Shown in pieces: positions 17,043 to 26,141 of a stretch of DNA of 64,000 nucleotides (positions within the stretch are counted from its first letter, which is position 1; every line of letters begins with the position of its first letter). Under the pieces are notes generated by a model, which saw only the letters and a program-made list of their open reading frames with translations, was not told where the DNA came from and made no database searches. The stretch spans positions 1 through 64,000 of the forward strand of contig JARRNJ010000025.1 in the NCBI GenBank assembly GCA_037385045.1. The letters are read 5' to 3'. Source of the stretch: JARRNJ01 sp037385045. GTDB taxonomy: Bacteria > Pseudomonadota > Gammaproteobacteria > JASBUN01. The position numbers were made by a program, and so were the translations under genes.

Positions 17043-17471
17043 TCAGCCGCGCCCCTGCTTTTTGCGCAGTTTTTCCAGCGTGCGCAGCTGGGCGATGGAC
17101 TCGGCCAGCTCGGCCTGCGCCCGGGCGTATTCGATTTCGGAACTCTTGTCGGCCAGCGCCCGCTCGGCGCGCTCTTTGGCCTCCAGCGCCGCCGCTTCGT
17201 CGATATCCTTGGCGCGCAAGGCGGTGTCGGCGAGCACCGTGACCACGTGCGGCTGGATTTCCAGCATGCCGCCGGAAACGAAAAAGAACAATTCCTGCCC
17301 ATCAGGGGACTGCACCCGCACCTCGCCGGGCTTGAGGCGGCTGAGCAACGGCGTGTGGCGCGGGGTGATGCCCACTTCGCCCATTTCCGCGGGCGCAAAC
17401 ACCATTTCCGCGGGGCCGGAGTAGATCTCCTGCTCCGCGCTGACGATGTCGACATGCATGGTCATAGCCAT
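17043..17471 (-). CDS. atpC: ATP synthase F1 subunit epsilon
   Basis: 142 residues, standard length. The beta-barrel domain shows EMVFAPAEMGEVGITPRHTPLLSRLKPGEVR; the C-terminal part is the helical hairpin (about residues 90-140) that inhibits ATP hydrolysis. It is the last gene of the atp operon, 89 bases after atpD. Several Met codons near the start (MAMTMHVD) make the exact start uncertain by a few residues. Confidence 0.95.
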   Translation of the reverse strand: MAMTMHVDIVSAEQEIYSGPAEMVFAPAEMGEVGITPRHTPLLSRLKPGEVRVQSPDGQELFFFVSGGMLEIQPHVVTVLADTALRAKDIDEAAALEAKERAERALADKSSEIEYARAQAELAESIAQLRTLEKLRKKQGRG

Positions 17472-17560
17472 ATTGTAGACCTTTCAACGTGAGATTTTCC
17501 GCTCCGGTCACCCGCCGCGCCCTGGTCCGGGCGGCCCGGCGTGCTCGGGCTGAAAATCCC

Positions 17561-18864
17561 TTACAGCTTCTTCGCCCGTTCCGCCGCTTCGTCGATGCCG
17601 CCCACCATATAAAAGGCCTGCTCCGGCAAGTGGTCCACTTCGCCCTCGACGATCGCCTTGAAACCGGCGATGGTGTCCTTCAGCGACACGTATTTGCCCG
17701 GCGTGCCCGTGAACGTCTCCGCCACGAAGAACGGCTGGGACAGGAAGCGCTGGATCTTACGGGCGCGGGACACCGTCAGCTTGTCCTCTTCCGACAGCTC
17801 ATCCATGCCAAGGATGGCGATGATGTCCTTGAGCTCCTTGTAGCGCTGCAGGGTGCCCTGCACCGCGCGGGCGGTATCGTAATGCTCGTTGCCCACCACC
17901 AGCGGGTCGAGCTGGCGGCTGGTGGAATCCAGCGGATCCACCGCCGGGTAGATGCCCAGCTCGGCAATCTGGCGCGACAACACCAGGGTGGCGTCCAGGT
18001 GGGCAAAGGTGGTGGCCGGCGACGGGTCGGTGAGGTCGTCGGCGGGCACGTACACCGCCTGGAACGAGGTGATCGATCCGGTCTTGGTGGAGGTGATACG
18101 CTCCTGCAGGACGCCCATTTCCTCGGCCAGGGTCGGCTGGTAGCCCACCGCCGAGGGCATGCGCCCCAGCAGTGCCGAGACCTCGGTGCCGGCCAGCGTG
18201 TAGCGGTAGATGTTGTCGATGAACATCAACACGTCACGGCCTTCGTCGCGGAAATCCTCGGCGATGGTCAGACCGGTCAGGGCCACGCGTAAACGGTTGC
18301 CGGGCGGCTCGTTCATCTGGCCGTATACCAGGGCGACCTTGTCCAGGACGCCGCCTTCGTCCATCTCGTGGTAGAAGTCGTTGCCTTCGCGGGTGCGTTC
18401 GCCGACGCCGGCGAATACGGAGTAGCCGCTGTGCTCGACGGCGATGTTGCGGATCAGCTCCATGAGGGTGACGGTCTTGCCCACGCCGGCGCCGCCGAAC
18501 AGGCCGATCTTGCCGCCCTTGGCGATGGGCATGATCAGGTCGATGACCTTGATCCCGGTTTCGAGGATTTCCACCGAGGCGGCTTGATCGACATAATCAG
18601 GCGGATTGCGGTGGATGGGCATGCGCTTTTCAGCTTCCACCGGGCCGGCTTCGTCCACGGGATTGCCGAGCACATCCATCACTTCACGCCGTCGGTGCTG
18701 CCCATGGCGATGGTGCGGACGATGCCGTCACCGAGCTGTTGCTGCACCTCCAGCGTCAGGCCGCCATCGACGATCAAAGCGTCATAAACCTTGGGCATGG
18801 ATTCGCGCGGAAATTCCACGTCGACCACGGCGCCGATGATTTGGACGATTTTTCCAGAACTCAT
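17561..18864 (-). pseudogene. atpD: ATP synthase F1 subunit beta, broken by an internal out-of-frame deletion
   Basis: The gene is in two pieces. ATG 18864 (AAGGAAGGG upstream) gives the normal N-terminus up to VRTIAMGSTDGVK, then TGA at 18679. A second frame begins at about 18682 and continues MDVLGNPVDEAGP to the normal end at 17561 (373 codons), including Walker A GGAGVGKTVT, GERTREGNDF, VYGQMNEPPGNR and the ATTFAHLD region. In E. coli AtpD 23 residues (RGLDVKD...GKATLGR) lie between these points; here the joint AAGTGATGG lacks them, about 70 bases, which also shifts the frame. The beta subunit carries the catalytic sites, so a truly broken gene would disable ATP synthase unless another atp operon exists. 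Sequence or assembly error is the main alternative. Confidence 0.9.
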
Positions 18865-18885
18865 AACTAACCCTTCCTTTAAAGC

Positions 18886-18992
18886 AAGAGCAAAGGGGAA
18901 AGAGAAAAGCGAAAAGGTATCAGATGAACCGGCGGTGCGATCCGTGATCCAAGGCTTTCACTTTGCTCTTTTATCTTTCCTCTTTTCTCTTT
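18886..18992. repeat. Two interlocking inverted repeats in a purine/pyrimidine-skewed atpG-atpD spacer
   Basis: AAGAGCAAAG (18886-18895) pairs perfectly with CTTTGCTCTT (18961-18970), and AAAGAGAAAAG (18899-18909) with CTTTTCTCTTT (18982-18992). The arms interleave, so both stems together would make a pseudoknot-like fold, or they are alternatives. The left 40 bases are almost all purines and the right 50 almost all pyrimidines, quite unlike the GC-rich genes around. It lies in the 141-bp spacer before atpD, which is normally short. Confidence 0.7.
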
Positions 18993-19005
18993 ATATCTCT
19001 GTTTT

Positions 19006-19869
19006 CTAAACTGCCGCGGCGCCGCCGACGATCTCCGACAGCTCCTGTGTGATGGCGGCCTGGCGCGCCTTGTTGTACGCCAGCTGCAGGTCATCGATGA
19101 GATTGCCGGCATTGTCGCTGGCCGACTTCATCGCCACCATGCGCGCCGCCTGTTCGCAGGCGATGTTCTCCACCACACCCTGGTAGACGAGAGACTCGAT
19201 ATAGCGCATCAGCAGCGCGTCCAGTACATCCTTGGAATCAGGTTCGTAGAGATAGTCCCAATGGTGGGCCAGCTCGTCGTCGGCTTCCGGCGCGGTGACC
19301 GGCAGCAGCTGCTCCACGGACGGGCGCTGGGTCATGGTGTTGACGAAGTCGTTGTTGGCCAGGTAGAGCCGGTCGATTTCGCCCTCATCGTAAGCATCCA
19401 GCATGACTTTGACGGTGCCGATCAGGGACTCCAGCTTCGGCGCGTCGCCGAGTTCGGATGTCTCGGCGCGCAGCGTGGCGGAAAAACGCCGGAAGAAGCC
19501 CGTGGCCTTGCGCCCGATGGTGCACAGTTCGATTGCCACGCCCTTGGCGTCCCAGTCCTTGAGTTCGCCCAGCAGCTTGCGAAACAGGTTCGCGTTCAGA
19601 CCGCCGCACAACCCGCGATCGGTGGACACGATGATGTAACCGACGCGCTTCACCTCACGCTCGTCCAGGTACGGATGCCGGTACTCCGGATGTGCCTGGG
19701 CCAGGTGGTGGATCACGTTGCGGACTCTGTCGGCATAGGGACGCGACGACGCCATGCGGTCCTGCGCCTTGCGCATCTTGCTTGCCGCCACCATCTCCAT
19801 GGCGCGCGTGATCTTCTGAGTATTCTGGATACTCCGGATCTGCGTGCGAATCTCTTTTCCAGCTGCCAT
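19006..19869 (-). CDS. atpG: ATP synthase F1 subunit gamma
   Basis: 287 residues, as in E. coli. The N-terminal MAAGKEIRTQIRSIQNTQKITRAMEMVAASKMRKAQ and the C-terminal coiled coil RMVAMKSASDNAGNLIDDLQLAYNKARQAAITQELSEIVGGA form the central rotating shaft; VSTDRGLCGGLN marks the globular part. Intact. Lies 15 bases after atpA; the unusual spacer to atpD follows it. Confidence 0.97.
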   Translation of the reverse strand: MAAGKEIRTQIRSIQNTQKITRAMEMVAASKMRKAQDRMASSRPYADRVRNVIHHLAQAHPEYRHPYLDEREVKRVGYIIVSTDRGLCGGLNANLFRKLLGELKDWDAKGVAIELCTIGRKATGFFRRFSATLRAETSELGDAPKLESLIGTVKVMLDAYDEGEIDRLYLANNDFVNTMTQRPSVEQLLPVTAPEADDELAHHWDYLYEPDSKDVLDALLMRYIESLVYQGVVENIACEQAARMVAMKSASDNAGNLIDDLQLAYNKARQAAITQELSEIVGGAAAV

Positions 19870-19884
19870 GCCTCGGAACCCCGC

Positions 19885-21426
19885 TTACCAGCTGCCGGTC
19901 TGTTTGAAGCTCTCCACCGCCTTCTTCAGGCCGGCCTCGATTTCGTCGTTGTAGTCGCCGGTGTCGTTGATGGTGCGCATCAGGTCGGCGTGCTCCGAAC
20001 GTACATAGCTGTGCAGCGCGGCCTCGAAGTCGACGACCTTTTTGACGTCGACGTCGTCCAGATGGCCTTCGTTGGCCGCATACAGCGAGACCGCCATGTC
20101 GGCGACGGACAGCGGTGCATACTGCCTCTGCTTCATCAGCTCGGTGACGCGCTGGCCGCGTTCGAGTTGCTTGCGGGTGGCTTCGTCGAGGTCAGAAGCG
20201 AACTGTGCGAAAGCCGCCAGTTCGCGATACTGCGCCAGGGCCAGGCGCACGCCGCCGCCGAGCTTCTTGATGACCTTGGTCTGGGCAGCGCCGCCGACGC
20301 GCGACACCGACAGGCCGGCGTTGATGGCCGGGCGAATGCCGGCGTTGAACAGGTCGGATTCCAGAAAGATCTGCCCGTCGGTGATGGAAATCACGTTCGT
20401 CGGCACGAACGCCGAGACGTCGCCAGCCTGAGTCTCGATGATGGGCAGGGCCGTCAGGGACCCGGTCTTGCCTTTGACCGCGCCGTTAGTGAGCTTCTCC
20501 ACGTAGTGCGCATTGACCCGCGCGGCACGCTCCAGCAGGCGGGAATGCAGATAGAACACATCGCCGGGATAGGCTTCGCGGCCCGGCGGGCGACGCAGCA
20601 GGAGGGATACCTGGCGGTAGGCCCAGGCCTGTTTGGTCAGGTCATCGTAGACGATCAGGGCGTCCTCGCCGCGGTCGCGGAAATATTCGCCCATGGCACA
20701 GCCGGCGTAGGGGGCGATGAATTGCAGCGCGGCAGATTCAGCCGCGGAGGCGGCGACGACAATAGTGTGCTCCATGGCGCCGTGCTCTTCGAGCTTGCGC
20801 ACCACCGAGGCGATGGAGGAGTTTTTCTGGCCCACCGCCACGTAGATGCATGTGATGCCGGTGCCCTTCTGGTTGATGATGGCGTCGATGGCCACCGCGC
20901 TCTTGCCGGTCTGGCGGTCGCCGATGATCAACTCACGCTGGCCGCGGCCGACCGGTACCATGGCGTCGATCGCCTTGAGGCCGGTCTGCACCGGCTGGTC
21001 AACGGATTGGCGGCTGATGACGCCGGGCGCCACCTTTTCGATCGGCGAAGTCAGATCGCCCGGGATCGGGCCCTTGCCGTCCACCGGGCTGCCCAGGGCG
21101 TCCACCACGCGTCCGAGCAGCCCTTCGCCCACCGGCACCTCGAGAATGCGCCCGGTGCACTTGACGCTGTCGCCCTCGGAGATGTGCCGGTAGTCACCAA
21201 GCACCACCGCGCCGACGGAGTCGCGCTCCAGGTTGAGCGCCATGCCGTAGGTACTGCCGGGGAATTCGAGCATCTCGCCGGCCATTGCGTCAGCCAGCCC
21301 GTGTACGCGCACGATACCGTCGGTCAGGCTGACGACGGTGCCTTCATTGCGGGCCTCGGCGACGGCTTCGAATTTCTCGATGCGCTTCTTGATCAGCTCA
21401 CTGATTTCGGATGGATTAAGCTGCAT
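19885..21426 (-). CDS. atpA: ATP synthase F1 subunit alpha
   Basis: 513 residues, as in E. coli. Regulatory nucleotide-binding subunit of F1. P-loop GDRQTGKSAVAIDAI near residue 170, YVAVGQKNSS, the arginine-finger region FNAGIRPAINAGLSVSRVGG and the conserved GPIPGDL are all visible. Preceded by a good ribosome-binding site (AAGAGGAATACCCC). Intact. Confidence 0.97.
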   Translation of the reverse strand: MQLNPSEISELIKKRIEKFEAVAEARNEGTVVSLTDGIVRVHGLADAMAGEMLEFPGSTYGMALNLERDSVGAVVLGDYRHISEGDSVKCTGRILEVPVGEGLLGRVVDALGSPVDGKGPIPGDLTSPIEKVAPGVISRQSVDQPVQTGLKAIDAMVPVGRGQRELIIGDRQTGKSAVAIDAIINQKGTGITCIYVAVGQKNSSIASVVRKLEEHGAMEHTIVVAASAAESAALQFIAPYAGCAMGEYFRDRGEDALIVYDDLTKQAWAYRQVSLLLRRPPGREAYPGDVFYLHSRLLERAARVNAHYVEKLTNGAVKGKTGSLTALPIIETQAGDVSAFVPTNVISITDGQIFLESDLFNAGIRPAINAGLSVSRVGGAAQTKVIKKLGGGVRLALAQYRELAAFAQFASDLDEATRKQLERGQRVTELMKQRQYAPLSVADMAVSLYAANEGHLDDVDVKKVVDFEAALHSYVRSEHADLMRTINDTGDYNDEIEAGLKKAVESFKQTGSW

Positions 21427-21439
21427 TGGGGTATTCCTC

Positions 21440-21928
21440 TTATTGATTCATGGTGTCGCCCGCACGAATGATCGCGCCGCCGAGCAACCCGGCATCCGTG
21501 GAGGTGTGCAGGTTGACCTTGCGCCCGAGATTCGTGGACAGGGCCCGTGCAACCTGGTCGCGCTGCTCGTCGGACACCGGATAGGCGCTGATCATTTCCG
21601 CGTCGATGGTGCTTTCGGCCTCGGCGCGCAGGACCTCGTACACGGCCGCGATTTCCGGCAGCAATTCAAGGCGGCCGTTTTCGGCCAGCACCCGTACCAG
21701 GTTGGCGCCCTCGATGTCGATGCGGTCGCCGCAGACGTCGATGAACAGCTGCGCCAGTTCCGACTTGGTGAACCGCGCGCTCTCGATCAGCTGGCGCATG
21801 GAGTCATCGGCCGCCACGGCGGCGATGAACTGCAGCGTATCGGTCCAATCGGGCAGCCGGTTGGTTTCAACGGCGCGCTGAAACACCGCCTGGGCGTAAG
21901 GTCGTGCGACTGTCGTTTGCTCGGCCAT
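21440..21928 (-). CDS. atpH: ATP synthase F1 subunit delta, shortened C-terminus
   Basis: 162 residues; homologues have about 177. Connects the peripheral stalk to the top of F1. The N-terminal helical domain (MAEQTTVARPYAQAVFQRAVET) and RDQVARALSTNLGRKVNLHTSTDAGLLGGAIIRAGD are normal, but the protein then ends TMNQ. In E. coli AGD is followed by some 20 residues including VIDGSVRGRLERLA. The pattern fits an in-frame loss of about 48 bases between AGD and the last codons. That segment contacts subunit b, so stalk assembly may suffer. Stop codon lies 13 bases before the atpA start. Confidence 0.92.
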   Translation of the reverse strand: MAEQTTVARPYAQAVFQRAVETNRLPDWTDTLQFIAAVAADDSMRQLIESARFTKSELAQLFIDVCGDRIDIEGANLVRVLAENGRLELLPEIAAVYEVLRAEAESTIDAEMISAYPVSDEQRDQVARALSTNLGRKVNLHTSTDAGLLGGAIIRAGDTMNQ

Positions 21929-21938
21929 GGTGCTCCGC

Positions 21939-22409
21939 CTAGATCTGGGCCACCAGCTCGCTGAGCAGGTCGGCGTGCGCCTTGGCGTCGATTTCGCGCT
22001 TCAGCACTTTCTCGGCACCGGCCACCGCAATGGCGGAGACCTGGGCGCGCAGCTGCTCCTTGGCGCGATTGACTTCCTGCTCGATCTCGGCCTGGGCCGC
22101 TGCGACCAGGCGCTCGCCTTCGGACCGCGCTTCGTTCTTGGCTTCCTCGACGATCTCGCCGGCGCGCTTCTGCGCCTGGCTGAGAATATCGGCCGCCTGC
22201 TGCTTGGCCTCGTGCAGCGTTTCCGCCGCGCGTTTCTGCGCCAGCTCCTGATCATGCTGGCCGCGCTCGGCGGCAGCCAGACCGTCGGCAATGCGCTTGT
22301 TGCGCTCGTCCATGATCCCGGTGAGCGGTCGCCAGATGAAACGCATGGTAAACCATACGAACAGGCCGAAAGTGATGATCTGGATGATTAACGTGGCGGT
22401 AATGTTCAC
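21939..22409 (-). CDS. atpF: ATP synthase F0 subunit b
   Basis: 156 residues from GTG 22409, exactly the E. coli length; AGAGGGGG stands 5-12 bases upstream, and the open frame beyond it (to 22460) has no support. One N-terminal membrane helix (TLIIQIITFGLFVWFTMRFIW) is followed by a long amphipathic coiled coil rich in Ala, Glu and Lys (about residues 35-145), forming the peripheral stalk. The end KAHADLLSELVAQI is typical. Confidence 0.95.
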   Translation of the reverse strand: MNITATLIIQIITFGLFVWFTMRFIWRPLTGIMDERNKRIADGLAAAERGQHDQELAQKRAAETLHEAKQQAADILSQAQKRAGEIVEEAKNEARSEGERLVAAAQAEIEQEVNRAKEQLRAQVSAIAVAGAEKVLKREIDAKAHADLLSELVAQI

Positions 22410-22449
22410 GTTAAACCCCCTCTCTGCAAAGTCCGAGTCTGTGGCTGAA

Positions 22450-22734
22450 TCAGCCGCCAACCGCCGCCTGAGCGGCGCTCACGAAGGGGTTGGCGAAAAT
22501 GAACCACATCGAGATACCGAGAACGATCATCGGGAAGGCCTCCATCAGGCCGCCGGTGAACAACATCTGGCCCATGAGTTGCGGGCGCATCTCGGGTTGG
22601 CGGGCAATGCCCTCGATGTACTTGGAGCAGATCATGCCCCAACCCAACGCAGAGCCCACACCGGCGGCGGCAAGGATAATGCCGACACCGATCGCGGTGC
22701 TGCTGTAGATGCTAACGATCAGTTCTGGACTCAT
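22450..22734 (-). CDS. atpE: ATP synthase F0 subunit c
   Basis: 94 residues, two membrane helices forming the rotor ring. The polar loop ARQPEMRP and the ion-binding carboxylate Glu in GGLMEAFPMIVLG are clear. A Glu rather than Asp is common outside Enterobacteria; the ligand set around it looks proton-type rather than sodium-type (no Gln/Ser/Thr cluster obvious), which is a tentative reading. Flanked by atpB and atpF in the standard order. Confidence 0.96.
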   Translation of the reverse strand: MSPELIVSIYSSTAIGVGIILAAAGVGSALGWGMICSKYIEGIARQPEMRPQLMGQMLFTGGLMEAFPMIVLGISMWFIFANPFVSAAQAAVGG

Positions 22735-22803
22735 CAGAGTTCTCCTTATCGTTCAAGTATCGATATAAATAGTCAGAGATTGAAATACGGGAAGGGGCCG
22801 CGA

Positions 22804-23640
22804 TCAATGCTCATCCATGTCCATGGACGCCATCGCCAGATAGACGGCCGTCAACAACATAAAGATAAAGGCCTGTATGGTGACGACGAGAACATGGAAC
22901 ACCGACCAGGCGAAGCCCAGCACGATCTGGACCGGGATCATGTACCACGCCATCGACAGCAGCGCGATCAGCACGAACAGCAGCTCACCGGCGAACATGT
23001 TGCCGAACAAACGCAGTGCCAGGCTGATGGGCTTGGCAATCTCTTCGACAAGGGTCATGATGATGTTGACCGGGACCAACCATTTCCCGAACGGATGGAA
23101 CAGGAAGGTCTTGATATAGCCCCAAAGCCCCTTGACCTTGATATTGTAATAAATAACCAGCGCGAACACCGACAGGGCGAGGCCAAAGGTCGTACCCAGA
23201 TCGGTGGTGGGAACGACCCGCAGATAGGGAATGCCGATCAGGCCGGCGATGCTCGGCAGCAGGTCAACAGGAATCAGGTCCATGGTGTTCATCAGGAACA
23301 CCCAGACGAAGATGGTGAACGCGAGCGGCCCGATCAACGCGTTGGTGCCCGGAAACAGCGGCTTGACCTGTGCATCGACGAACTCGACCACCAGCTCGAG
23401 AAAATTCTGCATACCCTTCGGAGCGTCCGAACTGAGATGGCGGCGGACCCGCAGGCCGGCCCAAATGACCAACGCCATGGTCAACCATCCGAAGAACACG
23501 GTGTCCAGGTTCCATGCGTGGAAGTCCAGCAGGCCATTGGGTTGATGGGTCTGCGGATTGCATCCCGCGCACAGGTTGGTCAGGTGGTGGTGGATGTACT
23601 CAACGGGAGTCAGCGCTTCATGGGCTCCAGCTTCACTCAC
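22804..23640 (-). CDS. atpB: ATP synthase F0 subunit a
   Basis: 278 residues, five to six membrane helices. The essential Arg of the proton channel is in SLALRLFGNMFAGELLF; the last helix VVTIQAFIFMLLTAVYLAMA carries the conserved Gln. The N-terminal extension with HHHLTNL and CAGC is usual for Gammaproteobacteria. First structural gene after atpI. Confidence 0.96.
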   Translation of the reverse strand: MSEAGAHEALTPVEYIHHHLTNLCAGCNPQTHQPNGLLDFHAWNLDTVFFGWLTMALVIWAGLRVRRHLSSDAPKGMQNFLELVVEFVDAQVKPLFPGTNALIGPLAFTIFVWVFLMNTMDLIPVDLLPSIAGLIGIPYLRVVPTTDLGTTFGLALSVFALVIYYNIKVKGLWGYIKTFLFHPFGKWLVPVNIIMTLVEEIAKPISLALRLFGNMFAGELLFVLIALLSMAWYMIPVQIVLGFAWSVFHVLVVTIQAFIFMLLTAVYLAMASMDMDEH

Positions 23641-23734
23641 GGTACTGTCCTAAGTTCGAATCCTAAGAATTCGTTTAGTACCGTAGCGGGCCGGGGCGCG
23701 CGGCAGGCGGCCGTCGCTGGCTCAAGCCGGCGGG

Positions 23735-24127
23735 CTACGGTGACTGCTGCTGGGCGGCGAAGACGAGGGCAAACTGAGCGGCCGCGAACGCTGCGATCAT
23801 GGGTACCGGTTCCAGGCGCAAAACGCCCATGCCCAGTCCGAAGGCTGCGGCCGCGATAATGAATCGTTGCGCCGCGCCCGCATACATGGACGCGGCGACG
23901 CTACTTCCCTCAAGTTCGCCCGCACGCCGAACCCGGCGCGCCAGCAAAAAACTGTTCAACAAGACAATGCCGCCGCCGTAGGCAGCAGCGAGCGCGGAAG
24001 CTTCGCCCCGCCACGCCAGTGCCCCTAGCGCCACAGCTGCGGTCAAAATCAACTGTATAATTATGATGTTACGTAAACCGCTTGGCACGGGTTGGCGCTC
24101 GCTGCGCCTGCCCCATTGCGGACTCAC
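23735..24127 (-). CDS. atpI: ATP synthase subunit I
   Basis: 130 residues from GTG 24127; four hydrophobic segments (IIIIQLILTAAVALGALAW, AAAYGGGIVLLNSFLLA, RFIIAAAAFGLGMGVL, MIAAFAAAQFALVFAA). AtpI is a non-stoichiometric assembly factor for the c-ring. The frame is open to 24247, but the extra 40 residues are basic and unlike the family, so the GTG is preferred. First gene of the atp operon, separated from parB by only 135 bases. Confidence 0.85.
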   Translation of the reverse strand: MSPQWGRRSERQPVPSGLRNIIIIQLILTAAVALGALAWRGEASALAAAYGGGIVLLNSFLLARRVRRAGELEGSSVAASMYAGAAQRFIIAAAAFGLGMGVLRLEPVPMIAAFAAAQFALVFAAQQQSP

Positions 24128-24262
24128 AAAAACCACCGTGGCAAGGCGACAAATGCTCGTTTTGCGGCGCGCAGTATAAATACTCGGGGCAACAGCGTCA
24201 ATGATGAAGCGATAAGAAAAGATTATGGGCGGCCTACGTCCCGGCAATAGCCGGACGGCGGC

Positions 24263-25135
24263 TCAGCGGATGTGGGACAGGATGCCTTCCAGCTCGTCGA
24301 CGTTGTTGTATTGAATCACCAGCTTGCCTTTGCCGGTGCCGGAGTGCTGGATACGAACGCCGGCACCGAGTTTCTCCGACAGCTCGGTTTGGAGGTGGCG
24401 GATGTCCGGGTCCGCTTCCGGCGGCGGCTTTTTAGCCGGCTCCGGCTGCTGCAGGCGCTTGACCAGCTGCTCGGTCTCGCGCACCGACAGTCCCTTGTCG
24501 GCCACCCGCCGCGCGGCCTCGCTCTGGCCCGGCCCTTTCAAGGCCAGCAGGGCACGGGCGTGCCCCATCTCCAGGGTCCCCTCCTCGACCAGTGCTTTCA
24601 CCTCCGGGCTCAACTCCAGCAGCCGCAGCAGGTTGGTGACGCCGGTGCGGGAGCGGCCCACCGCTTCGGCCGCCTGCTGGTGGGTCATCTCGAACTCGTC
24701 GATCAGGCGCTGCAGGGCGCGCGCCTCTTCCATGGGATTGAGGTTCTCGCGCTGGATATTCTCGATCAGGGCCATGGCAATGGCGGCCCGATCCGGGACG
24801 TCACGCACCACCGCCGGGATCTCCTGCAGGCCGGCGAGCTGGGCGGCGCGCCAGCGGCGTTCGCCGGCGATGATTTCGTATTTGTTGTCGCCGATGGGGC
24901 GCACGACGATGGGCTGCACCACGCCCTGGGCGCGAATCGAGTCGGCCAGCTCGTTGAGGGATTCCGGATGCATATCCAGGCGCGGCTGATAACGCCCGCG
25001 CTGAATCAGGTCAACGGGCAGTTCCCGCAGCGCGCCTTCCGGGGCACTTGCCTTGCCGGGGGCGGCGGCCGGGACCGCGGCGCCGCCAAGCAGCGCATCC
25101 AGCCCCCGGCCCAGTCCTCGTTTTTTCGTAGCCAT
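24263..25135 (-). CDS. parB: Chromosome-partitioning protein ParB
   Basis: 290 residues. KKRGLGRGLDALLG at the N-terminus, then the ParB/Spo0J CTPase domain with GERRWRAAQLAG and ENIQRENLNPMEEA, an HTH with MTHQQAAEAVGRSRTGVTNLLRLLEL, and the C-terminal dimer domain ending VIQYNNVDELEGILSHIR. Binds parS and spreads as a CTP-dependent clamp; two perfect-looking parS sites lie in recF of this window. Forms an operon with parA, 125 bases upstream. Confidence 0.96.
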   Translation of the reverse strand: MATKKRGLGRGLDALLGGAAVPAAAPGKASAPEGALRELPVDLIQRGRYQPRLDMHPESLNELADSIRAQGVVQPIVVRPIGDNKYEIIAGERRWRAAQLAGLQEIPAVVRDVPDRAAIAMALIENIQRENLNPMEEARALQRLIDEFEMTHQQAAEAVGRSRTGVTNLLRLLELSPEVKALVEEGTLEMGHARALLALKGPGQSEAARRVADKGLSVRETEQLVKRLQQPEPAKKPPPEADPDIRHLQTELSEKLGAGVRIQHSGTGKGKLVIQYNNVDELEGILSHIR

Positions 25136-25260
25136 CAGCGCAGAACCTGTTCTCGTCGCGGCTCGCGTCGCTCAGCGCCGGACGCGCAGCCGCTCCATTG
25201 GAAAAAAGTCATTATACATGCCATGCAGGCATCACGGGTTGCGCTGGCGCAATAGGCTCG

Positions 25261-26058
25261 TCAAGCGGTCGCCTGCACCGGATCGCCGTGGCGTTTGTCC
25301 TCCCGGCGCAGGATCTCCCCGGCCAGGGCCAGGTAGGACAATGCCCCGCGGGAGGTCTTATCGTACAGCAGAACCGGGACGCCGTGGCTGGGCGCCTCCG
25401 CCAAGCGCACGTTGCGCGGAATCAGCGTCCGGTAGACCTTGTCGCCGAAATGCAGGATCAGCTGGGCCGACACCTGGTTGGCAAGATTGTTGCGCGGATC
25501 GAACATGGTGCGCAGCAGACCTTCCAGGGCCAGCTTCTCATTGATCGAAACGCGGATCTGCTCGATGGTGTCGAGCAGCGCCGACAGCCCTTCCAGCGCA
25601 TAGTATTCGCATTGCATCGGAATCAATACGCCCTCGGCGGCGACCAGGGCGTTGATGGTAAGCATGTTGAGGGCGGGCGGGCAGTCGATCAACACATAAT
25701 CGTAGTGCGGTGCCACCGGCTCGAGCGCCTGGCGCAGGCGCCGCTCGCGGCCCTCCTGCTGCATCAGCTGCACTTCGGCGGCGGTCAGGTCGGCGTTTCC
25801 CGGCAGCAGATCGAAGCCGGCGCTGTCGATGCGCAGCATGGCATCGGCCACCGTGGCTTCGCCCAGCAGCACGTCGCAGCCCGACAGTTCGAGCTCGTTC
25901 TTGGCCACGCCGCAGCCCATGGTGGCGTTGCCCTGGGGATCCAGATCCACCAGCAGCACGCGGCGCTTGGTCGCCGCCAGGGAAGCGGCCAGATTCACGG
26001 AGGTCGTGGTCTTCCCCACTCCTCCTTTCTGGTTGGCGACGGCGATTATCCTGCCCAT
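25261..26058 (-). CDS. parA: Chromosome-partitioning ATPase ParA (Soj)
   Basis: 265 residues. Deviant Walker A KGGVGKTTTSVNLAASLA near residue 11, VDLDPQGNATMGCG, and DCPPALNMLTINAL, standard for the chromosomal ParA/Soj family. Works with ParB to segregate the origin. Located between rsmG and parB as in most Gammaproteobacteria. Confidence 0.97.
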   Translation of the reverse strand: MGRIIAVANQKGGVGKTTTSVNLAASLAATKRRVLLVDLDPQGNATMGCGVAKNELELSGCDVLLGEATVADAMLRIDSAGFDLLPGNADLTAAEVQLMQQEGRERRLRQALEPVAPHYDYVLIDCPPALNMLTINALVAAEGVLIPMQCEYYALEGLSALLDTIEQIRVSINEKLALEGLLRTMFDPRNNLANQVSAQLILHFGDKVYRTLIPRNVRLAEAPSHGVPVLLYDKTSRGALSYLALAGEILRREDKRHGDPVQATA

Positions 26059-26141
26059 GGTACGCGTCTCATAAATTCCTGCCGGGCCGGCCCCTAGGAC
26101 CTTACCTTATTTAGAAGGCCGGCTCTACAGCGCCGGACCAC

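Noticed and set aside
19261..21471. A 736-codon open frame on the plus strand over atpG, atpA and atpH
   Set aside because: It is the antisense of well-conserved atp genes in GC-rich DNA; the translation is His/Gln/Asp-rich without motifs.
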